Positions 40,865 to 49,882 of a stretch of 64,000 nucleotides of DNA are shown here, piece by piece. The DNA is from Caballeronia sp. dw_276 (lineage in GTDB: Bacteria > Pseudomonadota > Gammaproteobacteria > Burkholderiales > Burkholderiaceae): NCBI RefSeq assembly GCF_018449635.1, contig NZ_JAAVUV010000006.1:310001-374000 (forward strand), given 5' to 3'. The stretch's first letter is position 1. Each line of letters opens with the position of its first letter. The notes beneath the pieces are model-generated. The model was given only the letters and a program-made list of their open reading frames with translations, had not been told where the DNA came from and searched no databases. Made by a program: the position numbers and the translations under genes.

Positions 40865-41398
40865 ATGAACACGCCCGCCAACGCCGCCCAGTCTCACGAC
40901 CACTCGTCCGCCGACGCGCTTCAGGCCGCAGTTACCATGGCCGACGACTACTGTCGCGAGCGCGGGCAAAAGCTCACGCCCATCCGCCGCACGGTGCTGG
41001 AACTGCTGCTTACGTCCGGCCGCGCGACCAAGGCTTACACGCTGCTCGACGAAATGCGCGCCATGCACCCCAATGCATCGCCACCGACGGTTTATCGGGC
41101 GCTGGATTTCCTGCTGTCGGCGGGGTTGATTCATCGGATCGAATCCATCAACGCGTTCACGGTCTGCCACGACCTGACGCATTGCCAGCACGGCGTTTTG
41201 GTTGTTTGCCAGCAGTGTGGGCGCGTGACCGAATTGCAGCAGCAAAAGCAGCTGCGCCAGAGTCTGCTGTCGCAGGTCGAGGCAAGTGGATACAAGCTGG
41301 CGGGCGACGATATCGAGCTAAAGGGTATATGTCCGGCGTGCCAGGCGGCTGAGGATCCGGGCGCGCATAAGCACGATCACGATCACGCGGCGCATTAA
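40865..41398 (+). CDS. zur: Fur-family zinc regulator (Zur-like)
   Basis: A 177-residue Fur-family repressor. The winged helix is in residues about 30-90 (GQKLTPIRRTVLELL, SPPTVYRALDFL), followed by the metal-sensing segment with CHDLTHCQHG, and two CxxC structural zinc motifs, CQQCG and CPAC. The Zur-like reading rests on the CHxxxHCxHG pattern and a Zur-type ILxLL helix. A His/Asp-rich tail HKHDHDHAAH and an N-terminal HDH may bind zinc. No znuABC genes are in the window. The ATG at 40865 has no ribosome site and may be leaderless. Confidence 0.82.
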   Translation: MNTPANAAQSHDHSSADALQAAVTMADDYCRERGQKLTPIRRTVLELLLTSGRATKAYTLLDEMRAMHPNASPPTVYRALDFLLSAGLIHRIESINAFTVCHDLTHCQHGVLVVCQQCGRVTELQQQKQLRQSLLSQVEASGYKLAGDDIELKGICPACQAAEDPGAHKHDHDHAAH

Positions 41399-41414
41399 AC
41401 CAGTCGATCAAAAC

Positions 41415-41451
41415 AAAAGGCCGTTCTGACGAGAGTCAAAACGGCCTTTTT
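41415..41451 (+). terminator. Terminator of zur
   Basis: AAAAGGCCGTT pairs with AACGGCCTTTT, with an inner TGAC/GTCA stem and loop GAGA. Confidence 0.88.
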
Positions 41452-41993
41452 GCATGGCGCGGCGTGTCTCGCGGTCACGGCAGGAGGGATTCAACAAGAA
41501 GGCGAAACGCCGATGCGGGCACATCGGCGTTTCTAACCCGCGGGACCTGTTCGCGCAGAGAGGCGCGGGCTAAGAACATTCTAGGGCGCAACAATTTGCC
41601 GGATTGCGATCACTTGTATCAACGCGTAACCCAATGTGCGGATGCCAAATACTTGACGAACAATCGGCCACGGCAACGAAGGCCACGGCACGTAATTGTT
41701 ACGATCGATATATGGTATTACCGGGCGTCATGCGAAATTCTTGCTGCACCGGTATGATCGAATTTCTCTCCGGCTAAAACTATCTTTGATCATGACCGCG
41801 CTGTGGATCTTTCTTGCAGTCTGCCCGCTTGCGATGATTTCGCTGCTGGTGTTCGCGTCGCACATCGACCCGTTGTCAGGACGGTGGCGCGGAGCACGGC
41901 TGATCGGCTCCTTGCATGTCCCGGACGTGCGGAATCAAGGCAGGCGCCTTGGCGACGCCCTGAAAAATCAAGCTGTTGCCAGCCGCGCGAATA
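41452..41993. other. 542-base region without a supported gene
   Basis: A long hairpin lies at 41504-41533 (GAAACGCCGATG with CATCGGCGTTTC) and has no proper U tract. A frame of 79 codons from 41792 begins with a hydrophobic helix (ALWIFLAVCPLAMISLLVF), but it has no ribosome site and a non-protein-like tail overlapping the next gene, so it is not called. A TTGACG at 41653 has no -10 partner. Confidence 0.4.
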
Positions 41994-42326
41994 CTACTGC
42001 TTACAGCGAATCACCATCGACCGGTTCTTGACGTTCGCGCCAAAAATTCCGGCAACCGATCCGCCCGAGGTTGCTCCGTTGTCCACGTCCTTCGACACAA
42101 CGTCGTAGCCATACGATCCGCAGATTTCTCCGGCCTTTTTATAGCATTCGGCCCAGCTTGTGCTGGCGTCACCGCCGCTGCAGTTGATGGCGAACCCCGT
42201 GTCGCCAGTTGGCAAATAGGTCCGTTTTGCTGTGTTTGCGCAGCCTGTCAGCGCGGCTGCGGCTACCAGCACAACAGCCATTGCGGCCAGTTTTTCAAGC
42301 GCCGAAGCGCGGACGTTCTCTTTCAT
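41994..42326 (-). CDS. Small cysteine-containing lipoprotein, function unknown
   Basis: The 110-residue protein has a lipoprotein signal ending AALTGC at about residue 29. The mature part contains four cysteines (INCSGG, AECYKKAGEICG, IRCKQ at the end) in a compact domain of about 75 residues. Similar small lipoproteins are common in Burkholderiales, but I know of no assigned role. Codon use is like its neighbours. It is followed upstream, on the same strand, by the NlpD-like gene 55 bases away, and both products should sit at the outer membrane. Confidence 0.7.
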   Translation of the reverse strand: MKENVRASALEKLAAMAVVLVAAAALTGCANTAKRTYLPTGDTGFAINCSGGDASTSWAECYKKAGEICGSYGYDVVSKDVDNGATSGGSVAGIFGANVKNRSMVIRCKQ

Positions 42327-42381
42327 CGATTCTTCCCTGTAACTGATTGAACCTATCCGAGCGCGTTTTTGCGCGATGGAC

Positions 42382-43107
42382 TCATCGAGGCGGCAGATAG
42401 CGCGACGGATCGATCGAACTGCCCTTGTAGCGCAATTCGAAGTGCAGCATCACGCGGTTCGTGTCGCTGTCGCCCATCTCTGCAATGGGCTGGCCTTGCG
42501 TAACTTGCTGGCCTTCCTTCACGAGCAGCACGCGGTTATGCGCGTAGGCGGTTAGGTAGTCGGCGTTGTGCTTCACGATCAGCAGGTTGCCGTAACCACG
42601 CAAGCCGTTTCCTGCATAAACCACCGATCCGGCAGCCGCTGCCACGATCTGCGTGCCCGGCGTGCCGCCAATATCGATACCCTTTGAAGTCTTGCCGTCG
42701 AAACCGCGGATCACGGCGCCTTGTACCGGCCAGATCAGCGAAATGCTGGTGGCCGGTTTGACCGCGCCGCCTGAAACGGCGGGCGCCGTGTCCGCAGAAC
42801 TCGTGCCGCCGCCAGTACGGGCCGGCGCGGACGAAGACGGCGAAGACGGCGAAGACGGCGAAGACGCGAGAGCCGTTCCCGCCGGCGGCGCCACGCGCAA
42901 CACCTGATCGACTTCAATTGCGTTCGGGTCGGTGAGATTGTTCCAGCGCGAAATATTCTGTACCGATGTCCGGTTCGCGCGCGCTATCTTGGACAGCGTA
43001 TCGCCCCGTTCCACACGATAAAACCCCGGTCCGACAGGTGCGGAGCCACACGCGGCGAGCACTGCGACCAGGGTCGCACAGGCCAGCCGTCGAATTATTT
43101 TTGTCAA
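42382..43107 (-). CDS. NlpD-like LysM/LytM amidase activator lipoprotein
   Basis: The 241-residue protein has a lipoprotein signal (LAAC), a LysM module (YRVERGDTLSKIARANRTS), a low-complexity Ser/Pro linker and a C-terminal LytM domain. The LytM domain lacks the first zinc ligand: KGIDIGG replaces the HxGxD pattern, as in E. coli NlpD, so it is probably a non-catalytic activator of a cell-wall amidase. The TTG at 43107 has GAGG eight bases upstream and puts the signal at the N terminus; no ATG does so. A 9-base tandem repeat encodes the Ser-Ser-Pro linker. Confidence 0.85.
   Translation of the reverse strand: MTKIIRRLACATLVAVLAACGSAPVGPGFYRVERGDTLSKIARANRTSVQNISRWNNLTDPNAIEVDQVLRVAPPAGTALASSPSSPSSPSSSAPARTGGGTSSADTAPAVSGGAVKPATSISLIWPVQGAVIRGFDGKTSKGIDIGGTPGTQIVAAAAGSVVYAGNGLRGYGNLLIVKHNADYLTAYAHNRVLLVKEGQQVTQGQPIAEMGDSDTNRVMLHFELRYKGSSIDPSRYLPPR
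42837..42868. repeat. 9-base tandem repeat (GACGGCGAA units)
   Basis: About three and a half copies of GACGGCGAA lie in the linker of the NlpD-like gene and encode Ser-Ser-Pro units on the minus strand. The unit is a multiple of three, so copy-number change would alter linker length without a frameshift. Confidence 0.85.
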
Positions 43108-43257
43108 ACTCAGAACCTCGCAAAGCGCCGCACAACCCGAAGAGCCACGGCGGACAAACAACAACGCGTAACGTCGAAAAGTATGATTTTAACGTCCTCG
43201 CGCCGTGGCACTCAGAAGCGTGCGTGCGCCAAGTTGGGCCAGGCTCCTGTATTCGTT

Positions 43258-44160
43258 TTACGATGCCGGCGAAATGGTCAGCCGGAGTGCCGCCGTTTCT
43301 GTTTTACCGGGTGCGAGCCACCGCAATCCGTGGCCGTTGTGAATGGCATCCGGGAGACCCACCCACGGCTCGACGCAATAAAAATCCGACGCAGGGGCTT
43401 CAGTCCACGTCGTCACGGCATACCAGGGTACCGAGTCGGGGCGTTGCAAATCGAAATTGACCGCGCGCTTCAGGCCAGGCGTCACGAGCCGGACCGGCTG
43501 GTCGGACGGGCCGGTGAAGCAGTGAAAACGGTCGAGGATGCTTGGGTCATCGATCGAATAAAGTGATTTGCCCGCTTCCGGTTCGGTGATCGAGCCGTCT
43601 TCGAGCTGGCGGCGCATTTCCGTGCGCGGCAGTTCAATGCTGCTGATGCCACGCTGATCGTGCGGCAAAGCGAAATAGAAATGGTGACCGGAGTAGTAGG
43701 GCAGAGGGACTTCGCCCGGATTCGAGGTCGTCAGTTCGACGTCGAGCGTCACACCGTCCACGAGCCGGTACGCGGCTTCAAAGCGAAAGGCGAATGGATA
43801 ACCCTGACGCGTGAAATCGTTGTCGACCAGCGTCATTCGCACGCCGTGTCCGTCCGGATCTATCCTGTGTTCGAACGGCAGGTTGCGCGCGAAGCCGTGC
43901 ATGGGCAGGTCGTGCACGACGCCTTCGGGGTCGCGCCACTTGCCGATTTCACCTTCTACGAAATGGCGCCCAAGGAACGGGAACAGCAGCGGATTGCCGC
44001 CGCGAATCTTGACGAAGTTGGACCAGTCGGGTGCAGCAGGCCAGAAAATGACCGGTTCGCCGCCGACTCGCCACGTCATCAGGCGTGCGCCGGCGTGCGG
44101 GGCGATTTCGAGAACGGCGTCGTCGCGTTTGATTTCCAGGATGTCGGGCGTTGATGACAT
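43258..44160 (-). CDS. Aldose 1-epimerase family protein
   Basis: The 300-residue protein is a galactose-mutarotase-like beta-sandwich enzyme that interconverts sugar anomers. Family marks are the HAGARLMTW start of the fold, NPLLFPFLGRH, the catalytic-region HGFARNLPF, SGHHFYFAL and FYCVEPWVG. The exact sugar is not shown by the sequence. AGGAG lies nine bases before the ATG at 44160, which fixes the start; a longer frame upstream is not supported. It is a single gene. Confidence 0.85.
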   Translation of the reverse strand: MSSTPDILEIKRDDAVLEIAPHAGARLMTWRVGGEPVIFWPAAPDWSNFVKIRGGNPLLFPFLGRHFVEGEIGKWRDPEGVVHDLPMHGFARNLPFEHRIDPDGHGVRMTLVDNDFTRQGYPFAFRFEAAYRLVDGVTLDVELTTSNPGEVPLPYYSGHHFYFALPHDQRGISSIELPRTEMRRQLEDGSITEPEAGKSLYSIDDPSILDRFHCFTGPSDQPVRLVTPGLKRAVNFDLQRPDSVPWYAVTTWTEAPASDFYCVEPWVGLPDAIHNGHGLRWLAPGKTETAALRLTISPAS

Positions 44161-44259
44161 GTCGGCGGTCTCCTTGGCGTTAATGGTCGGACAGGTCGAT
44201 GCGTTTGGCGTATGAATCGCGCTCAATTCTACGGGGAAACCCTTTTGGGGAAACTGCGA

Positions 44260-44290
44260 CTGACACACCTGGTTTCATTGGCCCGATAAT
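44260..44290 (+). promoter_or_regulatory. Candidate promoter of the 48-residue small protein
   Basis: CTGACA (44260-44265) and GATAAT (44285-44290) are separated by 19 bases, longer than ideal. The -10 ends 20 bases before the ATG at 44311. Confidence 0.4.
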
Positions 44291-44310
44291 GCAAGCACGA
44301 TGTAACGCAC

Positions 44311-44457
44311 ATGAAACATTTTTTCGGCCTTGGCGATCGAGTCGTCCAAGATGATCCTACGAAATACGAGGTTGATATGGATCTGGCTTTGATGTTCGGA
44401 GTTTTTATCTTTGGTACGTTTGGCGCGGGAACGGCTTTGTTCTTATACAAGCTATAA
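44311..44457 (+). CDS. Single-helix membrane miniprotein, 48 residues
   Basis: The frame encodes MKHFFGLGDRVVQDD at the N terminus, a short charged stretch, and one strong membrane helix FGVFIFGTFGAGTALFLY followed by KL and a stop. A promoter-like pair lies upstream and a clean terminator follows at 44487, so the locus is a closed transcription unit. An internal ATG at 44377 has GAGG at a good distance and would give a 26-residue protein that is almost only the helix. I do not recognise a family. The start choice is open; the terminator and helix make a real gene likely. Confidence 0.6.
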   Translation: MKHFFGLGDRVVQDDPTKYEVDMDLALMFGVFIFGTFGAGTALFLYKL

Positions 44458-44486
44458 GCGCTGCGTTGCCAGGTCGGCAGTTGTAA

Positions 44487-44520
44487 AAGGCTCGTCTTAC
44501 GACGAGCCTTTTTTATTTTT
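44487..44520 (+). terminator. Terminator of the small-protein unit
   Basis: AAAAGGCTCGTC pairs with GACGAGCCTTTT, loop TTAC, followed by a T-rich tail. Confidence 0.88.
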
Positions 44521-44696
44521 CTTTTTATATTCATATACCTAACAATAAGCTTTCGACTGCGCGATCTCGCACGCAAACGCTTGGCGCTGCAATTGGCGAC
44601 CGGCATAATCGGCGCGTTTTGCGTGCCGTATGCTGCACCGCCGCGGCCATGCGACTTGTCGCTGGCCTGTCGCCACCAACGAAAGAGGACTGACGC

Positions 44697-45527
44697 GTGA
44701 CTTTGTGGTTTCTGATTTTCCTGAGCGTGCTGCAGGGCGTGACCGAGCTGTTCCCGGTCAGCAGTCTTGGCCATACCCTTCTCGTGCCGGGCTTGATCGG
44801 CATGCATATCGATAAACACGCGCCACAATTGCTGCCGTTCCTCGTCGCGCTCCACCTCGGAACCGCGCTTGCGTTGCTGTGGTATTTCCGCAAGCGCTGG
44901 GTGGCGCTGGTGATCGGGTTTGTCGGATCGCTGCGTGGCCGCAAGAACGCCGATGGTCACATGATGTGGGCACTGATCATCGGCACGATTCCGACGGGCA
45001 TCGTTGGCCTCCTGCTCGAGAAGCGGCTCGAGGCACTTTTCCACGACCTCCGGATCGTCGCAGCGGCTTTGATGGTCAACGGCGTGTTGCTGTGGGTGGG
45101 TGACCGGTTAACACGCACGCGCGCCGAGCGCGCTCCGGAAGACCTCACCTTCAGGCAGGCGTTCCTGGTCGGTCTGGCGCAAATCGGCGCGCTGATTCCC
45201 GGCTTCTCGCGCAGCGGCCTGACGATCATTGCCGGCGTGGGCGCGGGTTTGAGCGCCGAAAAAGCAGCCGAGTTTTCGTTCCTGCTCGGTACGCCGATCA
45301 TTTTCGCGGCCGGTGTGCTCGAATTGCCCAAGCTCTTCCATGCACCCGATCAACTCGCCGATGCCATCCTTGGCGGCGTGCTGACGGGCATCGCCGCGTA
45401 TCTCAGCGTGCGTTTCCTGATGCGGTATTTCGAAGGAAAAGGGCGGCTTGCGGCGTTCGGCGTGTATTGCCTGATCGCGGGCGCGTTCTGCCTTGGCTGG
45501 TTCATGCTCCATCCGCAACCAGTTTGA
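44697..45527 (+). CDS. uppP: Undecaprenyl-diphosphatase
   Basis: UppP (BacA) dephosphorylates undecaprenyl diphosphate so the lipid carrier can be reused for peptidoglycan; extra copies give bacitracin resistance. The 276-residue membrane protein has the two signature regions: [14 protein letters not shown] near residue 14 with the catalytic Glu/Ser/His, and [11 protein letters not shown] near residue 167 with Arg and Ser. About eight helices are predicted. The GTG at 44697 follows AAAGAGGA by seven bases. Confidence 0.95.
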   Translation: MTLWFLIFLSVLQGVTELFPVSSLGHTLLVPGLIGMHIDKHAPQLLPFLVALHLGTALALLWYFRKRWVALVIGFVGSLRGRKNADGHMMWALIIGTIPTGIVGLLLEKRLEALFHDLRIVAAALMVNGVLLWVGDRLTRTRAERAPEDLTFRQAFLVGLAQIGALIPGFSRSGLTIIAGVGAGLSAEKAAEFSFLLGTPIIFAAGVLELPKLFHAPDQLADAILGGVLTGIAAYLSVRFLMRYFEGKGRLAAFGVYCLIAGAFCLGWFMLHPQPV

Positions 45528-45542
45528 GACGTTGCAAATGAC

Positions 45543-45576
45543 GTGAGGGGCCCCGGAATGGGGCCCCTCACGCTTT
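45543..45576 (+). terminator. GC-rich hairpin after uppP
   Basis: GTGAGGGGCCCC pairs perfectly with GGGGCCCCTCAC around GGAAT, with only a short T stretch after it. Confidence 0.7.
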
Positions 45577-45607
45577 CAATGAGGTAAAATCGCAGATCGT
45601 CTGCACC

Positions 45608-45684
45608 GCGGCAGTAGCTCAGCTGGATAGAGCATCGGCCTTCTAAGCCGAGGGGCGGGGGTTCGAGTCCCTCCTGCCGTACCA
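45608..45684 (+). tRNA. tRNA-Arg (TCT)
   Basis: A 77-base cloverleaf with acceptor GCGGCAG pairing CTGCCGT (one G-U end pair) and an encoded ACCA. Anticodon arm CGGCCTTCTAAGCCG gives anticodon TCT, reading AGA/AGG. D arm and T loop (TTCGAGT) are normal. Confidence 0.95.
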
Positions 45685-45704
45685 AAGTCACTATTTGCGC
45701 TGGT

Positions 45705-45977
45705 TCACAGCGCAAGTTGCTGGCACAAAAACATCAGCACAAGCAGCGCCGCGAACAACAGCGCGCAGCCTATGGCGGTGACGACGCGTGGCCACATGGC
45801 CGGCTTCGCTTCATCGATGTATCCATGTTCCTCCGGCCAGCCTTCCAGCCCGACTCGCTCGGGTTGTCTTGCAAGCAGCCGATCCATCGCTGCCAGGCCT
45901 TTTGGCATGACGAGCGCACATGCAATGACCACGATGCACAGGCACCCGTAAAGCGTCGGTATGAGATGGGCATCCAT
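45705..45977 (-). CDS. Small two-helix membrane protein, function unknown
   Basis: The 90-residue protein has one hydrophobic helix near the N terminus (LYGCLCIVVIACALVM), a polar middle of about 40 residues with EGWPEEHGYIDEA, and a second helix near the C terminus (VVTAIGCALLFAALLVLMFL). I do not recognise the family. No clear Shine-Dalgarno is seen before the Met at 45977. It lies between tRNA-Arg and a surface-antigen gene and seems to be a single gene. Confidence 0.6.
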   Translation of the reverse strand: MDAHLIPTLYGCLCIVVIACALVMPKGLAAMDRLLARQPERVGLEGWPEEHGYIDEAKPAMWPRVVTAIGCALLFAALLVLMFLCQQLAL

Positions 45978-46239
45978 GATCGGAGGAGCGCTGAAGTCGA
46001 CAAGCCTCTGATGTTAGATTTGCTCTTCGATGGCCTCCATCGGACACGTCTGAGATAGTCCTGCAATACTCTGAAATGCATCCGCGATGGCCATTCGGCC
46101 TAGCTTTTGCGCTTGCGGCGCACATGTGGCCTCATGCTATCCTCGACGCCAGACGATCGTCATTTGCCAACGGGTCCCGGCATTTCGAATCGCGATCCAC
46201 GCAGAAAATCAATCAATATCCATCGAGGGAGAACATTTC

Positions 46240-46659
46240 ATGTCACAGCCGGTGTCACAGTCCGTCCGCGGGCTCAAACGCGTCTCCACGCAGTTCACCT
46301 TGTCGCTGGTCGCGGGCTGCGTTTTGCTGGCCAGCGGCGCAGCACAAGCGGCTAATCTCGGGTTCCTGAACAACACGCCCATCACGTACATGAAGCAGCG
46401 TGATATGGAGATTCTCAACAAGGCCGCGCACACCGCGCTGGATACCAAGCAGGACGGCGAATCGCTCGACTGGAACAATGAAGGCGCCCGCAATCCAGTG
46501 GCAGTCAATGGCACGCTCACGCCATCGGATACGGACAAGAAAGGCGACAGGACCTGCCGCAAGCTGACCATGGTCGCGCATGCCAAGGGGCAGACGCAAA
46601 CCTGGGCGCCGACTATCTGCAAGACTGAAGGCGGCAAATGGGCGCTGCTCAAGCAGTGA
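46240..46659 (+). CDS. 17-kDa surface antigen family (RT0821/Lpp0805-like) exported protein
   Basis: The 139-residue protein has a signal peptide that probably ends at GAAQA, giving a mature domain starting ANLGFLNNTP. The rest resembles the 17-kDa surface antigen domain: YMKQRDMEILNKAAHTALD, DWNNEGARNP, a conserved RTCRKL disulphide Cys and a later TICKTE Cys, ending in GKWALLKQ. The family's role is not known in detail. GAGGGA lies nine bases before the ATG at 46240; upstream in-frame residues are not similar. Confidence 0.72.
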   Translation: MSQPVSQSVRGLKRVSTQFTLSLVAGCVLLASGAAQAANLGFLNNTPITYMKQRDMEILNKAAHTALDTKQDGESLDWNNEGARNPVAVNGTLTPSDTDKKGDRTCRKLTMVAHAKGQTQTWAPTICKTEGGKWALLKQ

Positions 46660-46722
46660 GCCGCATTCAACCAAAAACTTGCGGCGAATATTCGTTCAAG
46701 GCTCGGCCGGACAGGTCGATCA

Positions 46723-47175
46723 ATGGCTGAGCGAACGGTTTCGTGCGGCGTCGTGATACTCAACACGCAAGGCGACGTGTTGCTCTGTCACGCGACCGAG
46801 ACCTCGCACTGGGACGTTCCCAAAGGTCAGGGCGAAGAAGGTGAGGAACCGGTCGAAGCGGCGTTGCGCGAGCTCGTGGAAGAGACGGGGATTGTTCTGC
46901 CGGCGGAGCGGCTCAAGGATCTCGGGCGCTTTGTGTATCGGCGGGACAAGGATCTGCACCTGTTCGCGGTTCTAGTCACCGAGAACGAAGTCAAGATCGA
47001 GGAGTGCGTTTGCGAATCGTACTTTCCGCGTCGGCGTGACGGCACGATGATCCCCGAAATGGATGCATACAGATGGGTATCGCCAGCCGATGTCGATCAG
47101 TATGCAAGCCGAAGTCTTGCGCGGCTTTTCCAGACTACGCTGTCACTCTCAGAATTGCATCAAACGCTCGCGTGA
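46723..47175 (+). CDS. Nudix hydrolase
   Basis: The 150-residue protein is a single Nudix domain. The Nudix box GX5EX7REUXEEXGU is complete (GEEGEEPVEAALRELVEETGI, about residues 35-57), so metal-dependent pyrophosphate hydrolysis is expected. Short Nudix proteins with an N-terminal SCGVVILN and WDVPKGQ resemble diadenosine tetraphosphate hydrolases, but the substrate cannot be fixed from the sequence. No strong ribosome site is seen before the ATG at 46723. It is convergent with the periplasmic binding protein gene. Confidence 0.85.
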   Translation: MAERTVSCGVVILNTQGDVLLCHATETSHWDVPKGQGEEGEEPVEAALRELVEETGIVLPAERLKDLGRFVYRRDKDLHLFAVLVTENEVKIEECVCESYFPRRRDGTMIPEMDAYRWVSPADVDQYASRSLARLFQTTLSLSELHQTLA

Positions 47176-47192
47176 CCGCTTGACCTAGCCGT

Positions 47193-48152
47193 TCAATTAT
47201 CCGATGGCCGGTCGTTCGGGTTCGCGAACAGCGCTCTCATTTCGGGCGAAAGCGGGAAGCGCAGGTTGATGTTGTCGGGCGGAATGGGCTGCATGAACCA
47301 GGTGTTGTACAAGCTTTCCGCTTCGCCCGAACGCTGCATGCCGGCAATGACGTCATCGGCGAGTTTCTTGAAGACGGGGTCGCCCTTGCGCATGACGCAC
47401 GCATATGATTCGTGTGCGAGCGGGTCGCCTGTGACCACGTAATCGCGCTGCGCGGCGCCTTCTTGCGCGATCTTTCCATACAGCAGCGGATCATCCATTA
47501 CGAACGCGACAGCGCGGCCGGTCTTCATCGCATCGAACGCTTCTGCGTGATCGCGGGCGGCAAGGATCCGCAAGTCGAGCTTTTGATTAAGCGACAAAGC
47601 GCGGATCAATTGTTCGTCGGATGTGCCTGCGGTCGTGGAAACTGTCTTGCCGCGAAGGTCGCCGTAATTGCGGATGCCGGACTTGCGCTTCACGACCATC
47701 CGGATGCCATAGTCGAAGAAGCTGTTCGAGAACGCGACCAGTTGTTCACGGTCGCGAATATGTGCGGTCGAGCCGCACTCCAGGTCGATCTGGTGGTTGA
47801 CCACAAAAGACAAGCGGTTCGTGGACGTCACCACTACCGTGCTCACGGCGAGATGAGGCTTTTGCAGGCGGCGGCGGACTTCATCGACGATCTTGAGCGC
47901 GATGCTTTGCGAATAGCCGATAGGTTGCTGCTTCGCGTCCAGATACGAAAACGGCACCGACGATTCCCTCACGCCGAGAACAACGCTGTTGTTCTCGGCG
48001 ATCTTGCGCAGCGTGGGCGATACCTGGGATTGTTCCACCGTGCTCGCGCAGACCGCCTGCGCCGCCATCAGCAGCGAGATCGCGGACGCAGCGCACATTG
48101 CGCGAACGAGCCGCCGCGTCAATGTGCGATCAGAACGGTTACCCGGCGACAT
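47193..48152 (-). CDS. Periplasmic amino-acid-binding protein (ABC transporter family 3)
   Basis: The 319-residue protein is a family 3 solute-binding protein of the glutamate/aspartate (GltI-like) kind: an N-terminal signal (SLLMAAQAVCA), VLGVRESSVPFSYLD, YSQSIALKIVDEV, VVNHQIDLECGSTAHIRDRE, GKTVSTTAGTSDEQ and a lobe-closing FVMDDPLL. The ligand is probably an acidic amino acid. No permease or ATPase is adjacent, so it is an orphan binding protein that must work with a transporter elsewhere. The ATG at 48152 is preferred because it is nearer the signal. Confidence 0.85.
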   Translation of the reverse strand: MSPGNRSDRTLTRRLVRAMCAASAISLLMAAQAVCASTVEQSQVSPTLRKIAENNSVVLGVRESSVPFSYLDAKQQPIGYSQSIALKIVDEVRRRLQKPHLAVSTVVVTSTNRLSFVVNHQIDLECGSTAHIRDREQLVAFSNSFFDYGIRMVVKRKSGIRNYGDLRGKTVSTTAGTSDEQLIRALSLNQKLDLRILAARDHAEAFDAMKTGRAVAFVMDDPLLYGKIAQEGAAQRDYVVTGDPLAHESYACVMRKGDPVFKKLADDVIAGMQRSGEAESLYNTWFMQPIPPDNINLRFPLSPEMRALFANPNDRPSDN

Positions 48153-48172
48153 TGGTGTAAATCCCGCCGGCC

Positions 48173-49882
48173 TCAAGCCGGCTTGCCCCAGCTATCCCGC
48201 AAGCTGACGATACGATTGAACACCGGCACGCCCGGTTTCGAGTCGACCCGGTCAGCCACAAAGTAGCCATGCCGTTCGAACTGGTAGCGATCTTCGGCGT
48301 TGGCATTGCGCGCCGACGGTTCGAGATACGCACGGACAATGCGCTTTGAGTCCGGGTTCAACGCATCGAGAAATTCAGCGCCGCCGGCTCCCGGTTGTGG
48401 TTCCTTGAAGAGGCGATCGTAGAGACGGACTTCGGCTTCGTACGCGTCTTTTGCGCTGACCCAATGAATCGTGCCCTTGACCTTGTAGGCGTTCGCGCCT
48501 TCCGTGCCCGATTTGCTGTCGGGGAAATAATTGCAGTGCACGGCGGTGATGTTGCCGTTCTCGTCCTTGTCCGCGCCGGTGCATTCCACCACGAAGCCGT
48601 ATTTCAGCCGCACCTTGTTGCCCGGGAACAGACGGAAATAGCCCTTCTTCGGCTCTTCCTGGAAGTCCTCGCGCTCGATCCACAATTCCCGCGAGAACGG
48701 GAACTCGCGCACACCGCGATCCGGATGGTGCGGATGCACGGGCGCGCTGCACGTTTCGCTCGTGCCTTCCGGATAGTTGTCGATGATCAGCTTCAGCGGA
48801 TCCAGCACGGCGATCGAGCGTGGCGCTTTCTCATCCAGGTCGTCGCGCAGCGCGCCTTCGAGCACGCTCATGTCGATCCACGAATCGACCTTCGTCACGG
48901 CCACGCGATCGCACATGAGGCGAATGCTTTCGGGCGTGAAGCCGCGGCGCCGGACGCCCACGATAGTCGGCATGCGCGGATCGTCCCAGCCTTCCACGTG
49001 GTTTTCATTCACCAGTTGCAGCAGCTTGCGCTTGCTGGTGATCGCGTACGTCAGGTTCAGGCGCGAAAACTCGATTTGCTGCGGCAGGGGACGGGTGAAC
49101 TTGCCGTCGTCGGCGAGTTGATTGAGGAACCAGTCGTACAACGGACGATGATCCTCGAATTCGAGTGTGCACAGCGAATGCGTGATGTTCTCGAGCGCGT
49201 CCGATACACAATGCGTGTAGTCGTACATCGGATAGATGCACCACGTGTCGCCGGTCCGGTAATGATGCGCGAAACGAATCCGGTAGATCACCGGGTCGCG
49301 CATGTTGAAATTCGGCGATGCCATGTCGATTTTCGCGCGCAGCACGTGTTCGCCTTCCTTGAATTCGCCGGCTTTCATGCGGCGAAACAGGTCGAGATTT
49401 TCTTCGGGCGTGCGGTCACGGAACGGCGAATTCTTGCCGGGTTCCTGCGCGGAACCGCGCGTCAGCCGCATTTCCTCGGCTGTTTGGCTATCCACATATG
49501 CTTGACCGCGCTCGATCAGCAGTTCGGCGAATTCATAGAGCTGGTCGTAGTAATCGCTCGCGAAGTACAGGAATTCCTGACCGTCCTTATTCCAGTCGAA
49601 ACCGAGCCATTTGACGGCGTCGATGATGGAATCCACGTACTCGACGCTTTCCTTTTCCGGGTTCGTATCGTCGAAACGCAGGTGGCAGACGCCGCCATAA
49701 TCACGCGCGATGCCAAAATTCACGCAAATACTCTTCGCATGGCCGATGTGCAGATAACCGTTCGGCTCGGGCGGAAAACGCGTCTCGACCCGCTGCGACC
49801 ATTTGCCGTTGCGGTTATCTTCGTCAATGATATTGCGGATGAAATTATTTACCGCCGGGGCGTCGTTGCGATCGGTGTTCAT
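48173..49882 (-). CDS. glnS: Glutaminyl-tRNA synthetase
   Basis: GlnRS charges tRNA-Gln with glutamine in the cytoplasm. The 569-residue class I synthetase has the HIGH-type motif [15 protein letters not shown] near residue 40 and a KMSKS-equivalent ITSKRKL near residue 270. The [11 protein letters not shown] segment follows, and the C-terminal beta-barrel anticodon domain is complete. Its presence means glutamine is charged directly, as in most beta- and gammaproteobacteria. The binding-protein gene follows 20 bases after its stop, but a shared role is not evident. Confidence 0.97.
   Translation of the reverse strand: MNTDRNDAPAVNNFIRNIIDEDNRNGKWSQRVETRFPPEPNGYLHIGHAKSICVNFGIARDYGGVCHLRFDDTNPEKESVEYVDSIIDAVKWLGFDWNKDGQEFLYFASDYYDQLYEFAELLIERGQAYVDSQTAEEMRLTRGSAQEPGKNSPFRDRTPEENLDLFRRMKAGEFKEGEHVLRAKIDMASPNFNMRDPVIYRIRFAHHYRTGDTWCIYPMYDYTHCVSDALENITHSLCTLEFEDHRPLYDWFLNQLADDGKFTRPLPQQIEFSRLNLTYAITSKRKLLQLVNENHVEGWDDPRMPTIVGVRRRGFTPESIRLMCDRVAVTKVDSWIDMSVLEGALRDDLDEKAPRSIAVLDPLKLIIDNYPEGTSETCSAPVHPHHPDRGVREFPFSRELWIEREDFQEEPKKGYFRLFPGNKVRLKYGFVVECTGADKDENGNITAVHCNYFPDSKSGTEGANAYKVKGTIHWVSAKDAYEAEVRLYDRLFKEPQPGAGGAEFLDALNPDSKRIVRAYLEPSARNANAEDRYQFERHGYFVADRVDSKPGVPVFNRIVSLRDSWGKPA

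Noticed and set aside
41792-42031. A 79-codon frame with a hydrophobic helix
   Set aside because: No ribosome site, a disordered tail, and overlap with the lipoprotein gene on the other strand.
42837-42868. CRISPR-like array
   Set aside because: Direct 9-base units without spacers inside a coding linker; a simple tandem repeat.
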